Of a stretch of DNA of 64,000 bases, positions 26,197 to 36,831 are shown piece after piece. The translations under genes were made by a program, and so were the position numbers. The stretch is from NCBI RefSeq assembly GCF_039962255.1, contig NZ_JAMPKY010000009.1:266000-329999 (forward strand). Direction: 5' to 3'. The stretch's first letter is position 1. Every line of letters begins with the position of its first letter. The stretch is from Leptolyngbya subtilissima AS-A7 (GTDB lineage Bacteria > Cyanobacteriota > Cyanobacteriia > Phormidesmidales > Phormidesmidaceae). The notes beneath the pieces were generated by a model. That model ran no database searches. It saw nothing but the letters and a program-made list of their open reading frames with translations, and was not told where the DNA came from.

Positions 26197-27141
26197 TTAG
26201 CGCAACACCATGGCGGGCACGTAGTCTTGGGGGTCCTGGGCAACCCAACCTGCGGTGGAATTAAGCCGCACTTCAAAGAATAGGAACGCGTCGTTGCCCT
26301 CTGAGGTAGCGATCGCTCCCAGACGATCGCCCTGGCGCACCGTTTGCCCAGCTCGTACATTCAGCGCTGCCAGGTTGGCGTAGCGAGTTTGCAGCCCCTG
26401 GGCGTGGTTGACGACCACCAGATTGCCGTAGGTGGCGTCAGTGCCGGCAAAGGCTACGGTGCCTGCCCCCACCGCCAGCGCTGGAGTGCTGGCTGAGCTA
26501 GCCAGGGCGACCCCAGTGTTAAATACCAGCTTGCCCTGGGCTGGGTCAGGCTGCCAGCCGTAGTTGACAATCACCTGCGATCGCTGGGGTAGGGGATATC
26601 CTTGAAGCGGTGTGGCCGGAGCAGCGGTGGCCGCTGTGGTCGCCACGCCTGGAAACCAGTTCACCCCAGGCAGAAAAATGGTGGTCGGTACCGTGCTCAC
26701 GCAGCCATTGACCTCAAACAGCACATCGGGCCGACTGTTGTAGGTCTGGGAAACCTGCTGCCAGGTTCTACCTGGGGGGACGCTGACCCGAATGCCGTTG
26801 AAGGGCGGAATGATCAGCTCTTGCCCCGGGCTGACGGCACCCCCTTGAACGGCAGGGTTGAGCCCCATGATAGTGGCTGGTAACAGACTATAGCGCTGGG
26901 CAATGGCGGCCAGCGTTTCGCCTTGGGCTACGCGGTGACGGGTCAAGCGCGACAGGGCAGGTTGAGAGCAAGCGGCTGGGCCGGTTTGGGCGATCGCGCC
27001 TGGCGTGGCCAGCGCCCCCAGCGGTAGGGTGACGGCCAGACCAAGCAGCCAAACTAAGCCTTTGTGTCCCAATCGCTGGGTAGGACTAGTAGCGCCCAAC
27101 CGACGGGTGGCCCAATGCTGAAGCGAATCGTAAAACATCAT
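26197..27141 (-). CDS. LysM protein with degenerate LytM (M23-like) domain
   Basis: A 314-residue probably exported protein: signal/transmembrane segment (about 28-52), LysM at about 68-112 (VAQGETLAAIAQRYSLLPAT), a second LysM-like region (about 118-148), a short Ala/Pro linker, then an M23/LytM fold at about 190-308. The active site is lost: the first motif reads FNTG with N208 and A212 in place of the zinc His and Asp, N256 replaces His in YAxL, and the HxH pair is F286-L-F288. It therefore resembles NlpD/EnvC-type non-catalytic amidase activators; partner choice is inference. Domain call is firm. Confidence 0.85.
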   Translation of the reverse strand: MMFYDSLQHWATRRLGATSPTQRLGHKGLVWLLGLAVTLPLGALATPGAIAQTGPAACSQPALSRLTRHRVAQGETLAAIAQRYSLLPATIMGLNPAVQGGAVSPGQELIIPPFNGIRVSVPPGRTWQQVSQTYNSRPDVLFEVNGCVSTVPTTIFLPGVNWFPGVATTAATAAPATPLQGYPLPQRSQVIVNYGWQPDPAQGKLVFNTGVALASSASTPALAVGAGTVAFAGTDATYGNLVVVNHAQGLQTRYANLAALNVRAGQTVRQGDRLGAIATSEGNDAFLFFEVRLNSTAGWVAQDPQDYVPAMVLR

Positions 27142-27447
27142 GGAAACTTAGCGACCTAGCCGATTTTGATTGTGGCTCCCCTGGCGAACCCAACAATCTC
27201 TCAGGAGTACAGCTCTATAATAGGCAGGACAACCCCAATTGCTCAGGGGGGCATACCTGGGTTTTCTAGCCCCAGACGGCCCCGTCCGGAAATTATTTGC
27301 TCCGCAAAATATTCGGTAGAGTAGAGCCAGATCAGTCAAATTATCGGCAGCGCTAAGTGGCTTCGGGTTTGCTCGCAGTCGCGATCGCAAAGCCAATCCG
27401 GCGCAGTAGGTAAGGCACACCAGGCACAGTAGCAGAGGGCACTCAGC
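27142..27447. other. divergent intergenic region, LysM gene / htrA
   Basis: A 306-bp gap between divergent genes that should contain promoters of both. An open frame of 90 codons crosses it on the minus strand, but its composition (many Arg, Cys, Asn) and lack of an SD argue against coding. A HIP1-like GCGATCGC is at about 27381. No further element was recognised. Confidence 0.45.
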
Positions 27448-28701
27448 ATGGACTCGTTACCAAAGCAGTTTTCTCAGCAGCTCGCGTTGGTGGCAGTAGC
27501 TCTGGCCGTAGGAGGTGGTGCAGGTTGGGCTGGTCATTATTACGTTAGCCAAGCGAGTTCAGCCCCAGCAGAGGATGCCGCTGCTGAACCTCCTCCAGCG
27601 GTCAAGACTTCATTGACTACCGTAGCTCAGGCTACTCCCAACCCCTTGACCATCGACCCGATGGGAGAAAACCAAAACTTTATTGCTCTAGCGGTAGAGC
27701 AGGTTGGGCCAGCGGTGGTGCGCATTGATGCCGAGCGCACCGTGCCCGAAATTTCCCCCGATGCCTTCAACAATCCCTTCTTTCGGCGCTTCTTTGACGA
27801 GCAAGAAATGCCCCCCTCTGAGCTGCCCGATCGCCTAGAGCAAGGGACTGGGTCGGGGTTCATTCTCACCGCCAATGGCCAGATTTTGACCAATGCCCAT
27901 GTAGTTGAGGGGGCCAAAACAGTGCAGGTTACCCTCCGCGATGGGCGTGACTTTGAGGGGAAAGTGGTTGGAGTCGACTCGGTAACCGACGTAGCGGTAG
28001 TCAAAATCGAAGCCGCCGACTTGCCCACCGTGCAGATTGGTAGCACCCAAGACTTGGCTCCAGGGCAGTGGGCGATCGCCATTGGCAACCCCCTCGGTCT
28101 TGACAACACCGTCACCGCTGGTATCATCAGCGCCCTAGGGCGCAGCAGCAACCAAGTGGGCATTCCCGACAAACGGGTACAGTTTATCCAGACCGATGCT
28201 GCTATTAACCCCGGCAATTCCGGTGGCCCCCTCCTCAACGACCGGGGCGAGGTGATTGGTATGAACACCGCCATTCGCGCCAACGCTCAAGGTTTGGGGT
28301 TTGCCATTCCCATTGAAACCGCCAAGCGCATCGCCGATCAGCTCTTTGCTAACGGTGAAGTGCTGCACCCATTCCTCGGCATTCAAATGGTCGAACTCTC
28401 CGCCGAGATGGTCGATCGCCTCAACGAGGAAGAGCAGCTAAATCTTAAAATCGACAACGATGACGAGCCCGGCGTTCTCATTGTTGGGGTGCTGCCCGAC
28501 AGTCCAGCCCAAGCCGCAGGTTTGAAGATCGGGGATGTGATCCGCGCGATTGAGGGCGACCCTGTCGATAGCCCGCCCGATGTGCAGGCTCGGGTAGAAG
28601 CTACTAAACTCGGCGGTACCCTCAAGCTTGATATTCACCGCGATGGCCGTGACCAAACCATCGACGTCAAACCCGCTGCCATGCCCGCTGACCTGCGTTA
28701 G
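27448..28701 (+). CDS. HtrA/Deg-family serine endoprotease with PDZ domain
   Basis: A 417-residue envelope protease of the HhoA/HhoB/HtrA family, which degrades or refolds damaged proteins. A single N-terminal hydrophobic segment (about 12-30) acts as signal/anchor. The trypsin-like domain holds a full catalytic triad: H151 (LTNAHVVEGA), D181 (SVTDVAVVKI) and S258 (GNSGGP). A single PDZ domain follows (about 300-405; GVLIVGVLPDSPAQAAGLK and GDVIRAIEGDPVDS). One PDZ and this size match the cyanobacterial HhoA/HtrA type, but which paralogue is meant cannot be resolved. The ATG at 27448 is the start. Confidence 0.95.
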   Translation: MDSLPKQFSQQLALVAVALAVGGGAGWAGHYYVSQASSAPAEDAAAEPPPAVKTSLTTVAQATPNPLTIDPMGENQNFIALAVEQVGPAVVRIDAERTVPEISPDAFNNPFFRRFFDEQEMPPSELPDRLEQGTGSGFILTANGQILTNAHVVEGAKTVQVTLRDGRDFEGKVVGVDSVTDVAVVKIEAADLPTVQIGSTQDLAPGQWAIAIGNPLGLDNTVTAGIISALGRSSNQVGIPDKRVQFIQTDAAINPGNSGGPLLNDRGEVIGMNTAIRANAQGLGFAIPIETAKRIADQLFANGEVLHPFLGIQMVELSAEMVDRLNEEEQLNLKIDNDDEPGVLIVGVLPDSPAQAAGLKIGDVIRAIEGDPVDSPPDVQARVEATKLGGTLKLDIHRDGRDQTIDVKPAAMPADLR

Positions 28702-28709
28702 TCGGTGAA

Positions 28710-28778
28710 AGAGTTTTGAATGCTCAGCTTTAAGTTTTGAGTCAATGGCTGAAGGTTAAGCTCAAAACTCAAAACTCT
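28710..28778. terminator. nested AT-rich inverted repeat between convergent genes
   Basis: AGAGTTTTGA (28710-28719) pairs with TCAAAACTCT (28769-28778), and AAGTTTTGAG (28732-28741) could instead pair with CTCAAAACT (28761-28769). It lies between the convergent htrA and larB genes and may serve as a bidirectional terminator. Confidence 0.45.
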
Positions 28779-28793
28779 CCGCTCATCCAACCC

Positions 28794-29582
28794 CTACCCA
28801 TCCACTCCCTTATTCCCCAGCCGCACTCCGGTGCGCAAAATCTGGCCGGCCAGCACCGCGCTGCCAAAGCCATTGTCGATGTTGACAACACCAATGCCCG
28901 CTGCGCATGAGTTGAGCATGGTGAGCAGGGCCGAGAGGCCGTTAAAGCTGGCTCCGTAGCCAATGCTGGTGGGTACCGCGATGATGGGGCAATCGGCTAG
29001 GCCCGCGACTACGCTAGGGAGCGCGCCCTCCATGCCCGCTACGACAATTAGCACATCCATGTCACGAATCAGGTGGCGGTGGTGCAACAAGCGGTGTAGC
29101 CCGGCTACTCCGACATCCCACAGGCGCTTGACCGTAAACCCGCTCAGTTCGGCGGTAATGGCAGCCTCTTCGGCTACAGGTAGGTCGGCGGTGCCTGCCG
29201 TCAGCACGCCAATGGTGCCAGGGTGCTGAGCTGCCCAGTCTGCGGGCACTAGGGCGCAAATGCGGGCCATGTCGTAGTACCGCGCCGCCGGAATTTGCTG
29301 CTGCACCTGGGCGTAAACCTCGGGCTCAATGCGAGTGGCCATGACCACCGGATTATGCTGATGCAGGCTGTGCATGATCTGCACAATCTGGTGGGGAGTT
29401 TTGCCTGGCCCCCAGATAACTTCTGGAAAGCCGGTGCGCAGTGTGCGGTGGTGATCGGCTTTAGCAAAGTCATCGACCGGCTCAAAGTCGAGATATTTGA
29501 GCCGGTCAAAGGCAGCATCGGGGCTAAGCTGCCCCTGGGAAACGGCGTTGAGTAGACTGCGCAGAGCGTCGGGCTGGGTCAC
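28794..29582 (-). CDS. larB: pyridinium-3,5-biscarboxylate mononucleotide synthase LarB-like
   Basis: A 262-residue protein of the LarB/PurE-like family. LarB carboxylates and hydrolyses nicotinate adenine dinucleotide to begin synthesis of the nickel-pincer cofactor of lactate racemase-type enzymes. The C-terminal PurE-like half shows IGVLTAGTADLPVAEEAAI, the DVGVAGLHRLL helix, IVVAGMEGALPSVVAGL and AVPTSIGYGASFNG. The N-terminal segment (FDRLKYLDFEPVDDFAKADHHR) also fits the family, as does FPEVIWGPGKTPHQI. No larC, larE or larA lies in the window, so the pathway is not confirmed here. The 3' end contains the CCATCCACTCC-type pyrimidine-rich run. Confidence 0.9.
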   Translation of the reverse strand: MTQPDALRSLLNAVSQGQLSPDAAFDRLKYLDFEPVDDFAKADHHRTLRTGFPEVIWGPGKTPHQIVQIMHSLHQHNPVVMATRIEPEVYAQVQQQIPAARYYDMARICALVPADWAAQHPGTIGVLTAGTADLPVAEEAAITAELSGFTVKRLWDVGVAGLHRLLHHRHLIRDMDVLIVVAGMEGALPSVVAGLADCPIIAVPTSIGYGASFNGLSALLTMLNSCAAGIGVVNIDNGFGSAVLAGQILRTGVRLGNKGVDG

Positions 29583-29721
29583 GGAGGGAGTAGAGACAGG
29601 TAAATGGGCAAAGGTCAGAAGACTCTGGAAAGATTAGCCTAGACCATGCTGTAAAAAAAGGGGAATCAGAAATGTCACAGGGTTGTCATACCTCAGCTAC
29701 CTCGGTGACATATCGGGCTCC

Positions 29722-29790
29722 TACATTGTTTATTAATCGTTCACTCCTCAACACCCCAAGCGCCGGAGCTAGTAGCTCCGGCGCTTTTTT
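29722..29790 (+). ncRNA. Yfr1-like small RNA candidate
   Basis: The gap between larB and the gene at 29928 (divergent) contains TACATT (29722-29727, possible -10 box), then an unstructured stretch with ACTCCTCA-ACACC (29743-29755), and an intrinsic terminator at 29758-29790. Cyanobacterial Yfr1 RNAs are short (about 55-70 nt), with an unpaired ACTCCTCACAC core followed by a terminator. Here the layout agrees but the core has an extra A. No strong -35 box is seen. The identification is therefore tentative; a family covariance search would settle it. Confidence 0.4.
29758..29790 (+). terminator. strong rho-independent terminator
   Basis: AAGCGCCGGAGCT (29758-29770) and its complement (29774-29786) enclose an AGT loop and end in TTTTTT (29785-29790). 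No annotated protein gene reads into it from the plus strand, which implies a short non-coding transcript upstream. Confidence 0.88.
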
Positions 29791-29927
29791 GCTTTGTGGC
29801 ATCCGGAAAGCTAGGGGGCAACCTGTATTAACTGATCAGGCCGTGAAACAATCCTTTGCCACCCGTGCCGGTGGCGGGGCACCCTTAAGCGGGGCGGCAG
29901 CTGTACTTAACCCTAGTTTTAATTCCT

Positions 29928-30290
29928 ATGAAACGGCATCTATACGCGATCGCCCTCACCGGCCTCGGCTTGGCCGCTCTAATTCAACCCGCCAATGCTC
30001 GCCCTGAAATTGCCAGCGGCGACCAGCTGCTCGACACCGATGTGGCGGGCTGTCTGACGCGGGCCGACCAGTTGATTAACAACCTGGGGGTCGAATCTGA
30101 CCAGGGCGGCATCGATCGCACTGGCTACTTCGAGGATGGCTCCTTTCGGGTGCTCTGCTATGGGGCGGGAGACACCAACAGCCTGGCGATCGTATTTGCC
30201 ACCCATGACCAGTCGGCGGAGGTGGCCGCTAACTTTATTCAAATGATGCTGACCGAACTGTCCCAGGGCGAATCGCTATCGCAGCAATAA
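29928..30290 (+). CDS. small exported protein, unknown function
   Basis: A 120-residue protein with a signal peptide (residues about 1-24, MKRHLYAIALTGLGLAALIQ, cut near ANA-RPE). The mature part has one Cys at about 42 (AGCLTRADQLINNLGVE) and another at about 78 (VLCYGAGDTNSLAIVFATH). It may form a disulfide in the periplasm. I recognise no family. Transcription ends at the strong terminator 30303-30348. Upstream is the small-RNA-type region at 29722-29790. Confidence 0.72.
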   Translation: MKRHLYAIALTGLGLAALIQPANARPEIASGDQLLDTDVAGCLTRADQLINNLGVESDQGGIDRTGYFEDGSFRVLCYGAGDTNSLAIVFATHDQSAEVAANFIQMMLTELSQGESLSQQ

Positions 30291-30302
30291 TCCACAGAAG
30301 CC

Positions 30303-30348
30303 AAAAATAGCCGGCAGCTGCGCAGAGGCGGAGCTGCCGGCTATTTTT
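30303..30348. terminator. bidirectional terminator
   Basis: AAAAATAGCCGGCAGCT (30303-30319) and its perfect complement (30332-30348) flank a 12-nt loop. The stem carries A/T runs at both ends, so it can end transcription of the exported-protein gene and of the phosphoribulokinase-like gene that converges on it. Confidence 0.88.
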
Positions 30349-30419
30349 AGGGCGATCACTCATGCGGCGACGATTAGAGATTTCGAGGAGGGCAAACTGC
30401 CCTTTGCCGCCATTTTCTC

Positions 30420-31361
30420 CTACTCGGGGACTCTGGCGGCCTTGAGCATGTGGTAAGTAATGAGCAGCTGGGTCAGCGCTAGGGGATAGCTTTGCAGGGT
30501 TTCGCCCGTGGTGCCTACCACCTTGCCAATGTCGGTGTTGCCCTCAATGCTGCAAAACTTGCCCAGGTAGGGAACTTCGCTGCATAGGGTGCGCTCTAGC
30601 TCTTGCACGGGCTTTTCAGTGGCGTGGCCGTCGATTTCGAGCACGTCTACCGGTTTGCCCATGTCGCGATCGAGGCCCATGCGCACCGCATCACTTAGAG
30701 AACCACCGTTTTTGTCCTCTAGCAGGTGGGTAAAGTCGGGGTGGGGAATGGTGGGTCGCATTACCAAACGTACGTTGAGCAGAAGTTCGTCACCGCTGCT
30801 GTTGCCATCTGGGGGGTAAAAGCTAACCACTACATCGGCCCACTGCCGCTGGGGACGAATGAACGCTTCGGAGTCCTCTTCCCGGGCTTTGATCTGTTCA
30901 ACTACTTCTTCGGGGGTATAGCCGCGCTTGCGGGTGTCGCGCTTGATCTTCCAATTGGCGCGCAGGTCTTCGGGAGGAGCGAGATAGACTTTGACATCGT
31001 AGGCGTCGCGGCAGGCGCGGGTCGAGTAGCCCAGCAGCCCTTCGGCGATTACAAAGCGCTTGGGCTCAATATATTCGGGAGCGTCAAACTCGCCAGTGGT
31101 GTGGTTGTAAATGGGCTTGAGGATAGGTTGCCCAGTGCGCAGCAGGCCCAGGTGCTGCTGAATGATATCGATGTAGTTGCAGTCGGGGTGCAGGGCTGAA
31201 ATGCCCATTTCTTTGCGCTGTTTGCGATCGTAGCGGTGGTAGTCGTCCGTGCAGATGATGGTAACGTCGTCTTCACCTAAAATCTGCGCAATACCCCGCG
31301 ACAGAGTGGTCTTACCCGCTGCGCTGTCACCCACAATGCCGAGGATTATCGGACGACTCAT
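30420..31361 (-). CDS. phosphoribulokinase/uridine kinase-family protein
   Basis: A 313-residue P-loop kinase close to phosphoribulokinase, which phosphorylates ribulose-5-phosphate in the Calvin cycle. The P-loop is GDSAAGKTT (11-19), followed by ICTDDYHRYDRKQRKEMGIS (36-55) and PIYNHTTGEFDAPEYI. In canonical cyanobacterial PRK the P-loop reads GDSGCGKST, the Cys being one redox-regulatory thiol; here it is Ala15, while the second one (C37) is kept. The length is also slightly shorter. So this may be a non-redox-regulated PRK or a PRK-like kinase of other specificity. It ends at the bidirectional terminator 30303-30348. I leave the gene symbol empty on purpose. Confidence 0.85.
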   Translation of the reverse strand: MSRPIILGIVGDSAAGKTTLSRGIAQILGEDDVTIICTDDYHRYDRKQRKEMGISALHPDCNYIDIIQQHLGLLRTGQPILKPIYNHTTGEFDAPEYIEPKRFVIAEGLLGYSTRACRDAYDVKVYLAPPEDLRANWKIKRDTRKRGYTPEEVVEQIKAREEDSEAFIRPQRQWADVVVSFYPPDGNSSGDELLLNVRLVMRPTIPHPDFTHLLEDKNGGSLSDAVRMGLDRDMGKPVDVLEIDGHATEKPVQELERTLCSEVPYLGKFCSIEGNTDIGKVVGTTGETLQSYPLALTQLLITYHMLKAARVPE

Positions 31362-31591
31362 AGATTTCTCCAGGGTTTTGCAACCAATAGTTAGTTACCC
31401 CATTGTAGGAACCAGCGGGATCATCACCAAATATTTATTGCTCTGTGTAATGGCCTTGGAACAATTGTGCGATCGCCCCTCCGGCAACTCATAGCCCAAC
31501 CAAGCTTTCAATCGTCTGGAATCTGTTCAGAATAGAATGGTGCCTCTGGCCGCCTTTGGGGGCCACTATTTAGCTCTGCGAGCCTAAACCC

Positions 31592-34231
<2,640 letters not shown>

Positions 34232-34400
34232 TGGCCAGGGTTAATACAACAGAAAGTCGATGTCCTGCTTGTGAGGTTCTTCGCGGCTATTGAGGATCAG
34301 CTACTAGAGGTATGCGTTCGAGTAGCCCGCCATTGCGACCGCCCAGTTTGGATAAAATGCAGGGCATACTGACCCTAACTCGTAGTTCTCTGTAGTCAGC

Positions 34401-35033
34401 ATGGCGATTAAACCTATTCAGTACGAAACGCTGCTCTCGGTCTGTACCGACCACGAGGGGGCCTTGGAGTTGCTCAAGCACCATCGGCCTTACCTCGAGG
34501 CTGTGCCCAGCATGCGACGGCCTGATGAGAGTGTCATTACGCTGCCGCTGCCGAACGTGCGCGTCCGTGACGGGGTGCACCTCAATCCCCACAGCCAGAG
34601 CATTGCACCTGGATCCGTAGTGACGCTGCCCTGCGATGTCGCCCTGCTGATGTGCGATCCCGAGTGGAAGATTAAAACTGGGGTTGAAATTTTTGTCTAC
34701 ATTCACCGCCCCCAAGAAGACTTTTCAGACTTGCTGATGCGGTGGCGGCACACACAGATTTTGGTCGATCGCGGCTACGAGTGGCTGCTGCCCCAGCGCT
34801 ATGAGCACCTGCTTAGCGACGGCACCGATAAGACCCTTCCCCTGTTTGTGGTGTTTCCTGAAACGCCGGGGCACATTCTTCAAGGCCTGCGGGGAGCCGG
34901 TTTGCCTACCGTGCTGCTCTCCTCTGACGCTGAGGCTGATCTGGTTGGGGAAGATCCCAGCACCCTCGACATTGGCGATATTCCCGAGCTAAATGACATC
35001 GACACCAGCGCCCTAGAATCCCCCGATGAGTAA
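34401..35033 (+). CDS. cyanobacterial conserved hypothetical protein
   Basis: A 210-residue soluble acidic protein I do not recognise. It has a regular alpha/beta composition (LLSVCTDHEGALELLKHHRP, FVYIHRPQEDFSDLLMRW, RYEHLLSDGTDKTLPLFVVF) and an acidic tail (GDIPELNDIDTSALESPDE). No signal peptide or membrane segment is seen. The stop overlaps the next start by 8 bp (ATGAGTAA arrangement), so it is probably translationally coupled to the glycosyltransferase at 35026. It might modulate that enzyme, but this is only positional inference. Confidence 0.75.
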   Translation: MAIKPIQYETLLSVCTDHEGALELLKHHRPYLEAVPSMRRPDESVITLPLPNVRVRDGVHLNPHSQSIAPGSVVTLPCDVALLMCDPEWKIKTGVEIFVYIHRPQEDFSDLLMRWRHTQILVDRGYEWLLPQRYEHLLSDGTDKTLPLFVVFPETPGHILQGLRGAGLPTVLLSSDAEADLVGEDPSTLDIGDIPELNDIDTSALESPDE

Positions 35034-36606
35034 GCGCTGGGCTTTCTTTCAGTCTCCGGTGTGGGCTTGGGGACGCTGGTTTTTGCTGGGGTTTTTGGCC
35101 CTGCGGGTGGTGTTTTGGCTGACAGCCTTCCCTAACCCCGACGAAGCTTACTACTGGTTGTGGGGGCAACGACCGAGCTTTTCGTACTACGACCACCCGC
35201 CCTTTCACGCTTGGGTGCAGGGGGTGTTTGCCGCAGGGCTAGGGCGCTCTGCGGTTGTTCTGCGCCTGCCTAACCTAGTCAGCAGCGGGGTGTTAGGATT
35301 CACGGTCTACCACATCTGTCGCTACCTCTATGGCGACCAAGCCAGAGATCGCACTTGGCTGGTCATCCTGCTGGGGCTGTCGTCGCCCTTGTTTTTTTGG
35401 TACTTAGGGCTGGCCTGGCACGACCACTGGCTGGTGACTTTCGCGGTGGTTAGCAGCTTTCTATTTGTCCGCTACGTGGATAGCGTGGTTGAGAAACCCA
35501 GCCAAGGCAGCGGGCGGGATCTCTACGGTGCCGCTATTTTTCTTGGCCTGGCCGGGCTGTGTAAGTACAACGCGGTGTTTGTGGGGCTGGGGTTTGTAGC
35601 GATGATTTTGGCGGATAGGCGACGCTGGTCGGTGCTGCGCGATCGCCGTCTCTACCTGGCTCTGGGCCTACTCTTGCTGGTGCTCTCGCCGATTTTGCTG
35701 TGGAATGTTCAGCACGACTTCTTTTCGTTTCGGTTTTACCGCGATCGCACTACCGGAAGTGGCTTTAACCTCAACCTGCTTCAGCCCGTGGTGTTTTTGG
35801 CCCTATGTGGGCTCATCCTCGGCCCCATTCAGTCCTGGAGCGTTATTCGGCTGCTCCGGCGACGGGGGCAGACGGCAACAGTTCGGGAATCCTGCTATCT
35901 AGCCCTGGCGCTGTGGATCTTTGGCCTCTCTACGGCCGCCTTTGCAGCCCTCTCTGCCGTCTCCGTTGCCCTGTTTTATTGGAATATCTTGGCTTACCCG
36001 CTGCTGTTCCCGCTGCTCAGCGATCAGTTTTATCGACCCCAGTGGTCAAAGCCAGCGCGGGCGGGGCAGCTGGCGATCGCCCAAGTCTTGGGCCTGTTCG
36101 CCGCCGCGGCTCTAGTTGCCTACTATACCGTGATCCCCCTCGGCACGTTCTTTGGTTCAGTGGATCCTGACGGTGCTGCGCTCTTTGGCTGGCCCCAGAT
36201 TGCCCAAGCCGTAGCGACTCAAGCCGACGATCTCGACGATCCTCTGTTGCTCACCACCGACTACCGCTCGGCCTCGGCCCTGGCCTACGCTCTCAACGAC
36301 CCTAGCGTACTAGCGATCTCAGGCCGCCTCGATCAGTTTGACTTTTGGTACGATGCCCCCGATCTTGAGGGGCGCGACGCTGTGCTGCTGGGCGAAACCT
36401 GGCACCCCATTTGCCCCACTCACCTAGCCATGTTCGATCGCGTCGATCCGCCAGAAACCTTAGAAGTGCGCCGATTTGGTCAGGTGCTGCAAACCTACAA
36501 AGTAGTGCGGGGCTACGGCTTTAGAGCCGGGCCAGTAGGCTATCCGCTGAGCCCAGACTACCCCTTGGCCTTCACCGGCAATGGCGAGCAGTGCCTGCCA
36601 GAATAG
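35026..36606 (+). CDS. GT39/PMT-type membrane glycosyltransferase
   Basis: A 526-residue polytopic protein of the ArnT/PMT (GT39, GT-C fold) class, which moves sugars from polyprenyl phosphate carriers to lipids or proteins on the outer face of the inner membrane. The catalytic acidic motif is near the N-terminus: NPDEAYYWLWGQRPSFSYYD (about 39-58, Asp/Glu after the first helix), followed by HPPFHAWVQG. About 10-11 hydrophobic helices follow to residue 380, then a globular periplasmic C-terminal part. The substrate is not visible. The gene starts inside the end of the upstream hypothetical gene (8-bp overlap). Confidence 0.85.
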   Translation: MSKRWAFFQSPVWAWGRWFLLGFLALRVVFWLTAFPNPDEAYYWLWGQRPSFSYYDHPPFHAWVQGVFAAGLGRSAVVLRLPNLVSSGVLGFTVYHICRYLYGDQARDRTWLVILLGLSSPLFFWYLGLAWHDHWLVTFAVVSSFLFVRYVDSVVEKPSQGSGRDLYGAAIFLGLAGLCKYNAVFVGLGFVAMILADRRRWSVLRDRRLYLALGLLLLVLSPILLWNVQHDFFSFRFYRDRTTGSGFNLNLLQPVVFLALCGLILGPIQSWSVIRLLRRRGQTATVRESCYLALALWIFGLSTAAFAALSAVSVALFYWNILAYPLLFPLLSDQFYRPQWSKPARAGQLAIAQVLGLFAAAALVAYYTVIPLGTFFGSVDPDGAALFGWPQIAQAVATQADDLDDPLLLTTDYRSASALAYALNDPSVLAISGRLDQFDFWYDAPDLEGRDAVLLGETWHPICPTHLAMFDRVDPPETLEVRRFGQVLQTYKVVRGYGFRAGPVGYPLSPDYPLAFTGNGEQCLPE

Positions 36607-36784
36607 ACAGAATTCCTCCCCTTAATCTTGATCCCCGCTTCCGTCAAAAACATTTGGACAAATCCCCTGCAACCCTCTCCCTAGGGCGATCGCGGCCTGC
36701 GCTTGTCTCAATGCCGCCACAATCCGCTAGAATGGTGAAGCTCAAACCCCCGGGTTTGGGCTCCTTTAGCAGCAATGTTTTGGG

Positions 36785-36808
36785 AGGTGGGTCGAGGCCC
36801 ACTTTTTT
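36785..36808 (+). terminator. terminator-like hairpin before rimP, possible attenuator
   Basis: GTGGG (36787-36791) and CCCAC (36798-36802), extended by wobble pairs, form a hairpin followed by TTTTTT (36803-36808). It ends 23 bp before the rimP start and 180 bp after the glycosyltransferase stop. It either ends the upstream transcript or controls the rimP-nusA-infB operon by attenuation. Confidence 0.65.
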
Positions 36809-36831
36809 ATTGGCATTCTTTCGCGGGTTAA

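Noticed and set aside
27148..27420. 90-codon minus-strand ORF before the LysM gene
   Set aside because: Cys/Arg/Asn-rich, no SD or family; it covers the divergent promoter region.
29672..30007. 111-codon ORF across the terminator at 29758
   Set aside because: It would be translated through a strong terminator and overlaps the signal-peptide gene at 29928 in another frame.
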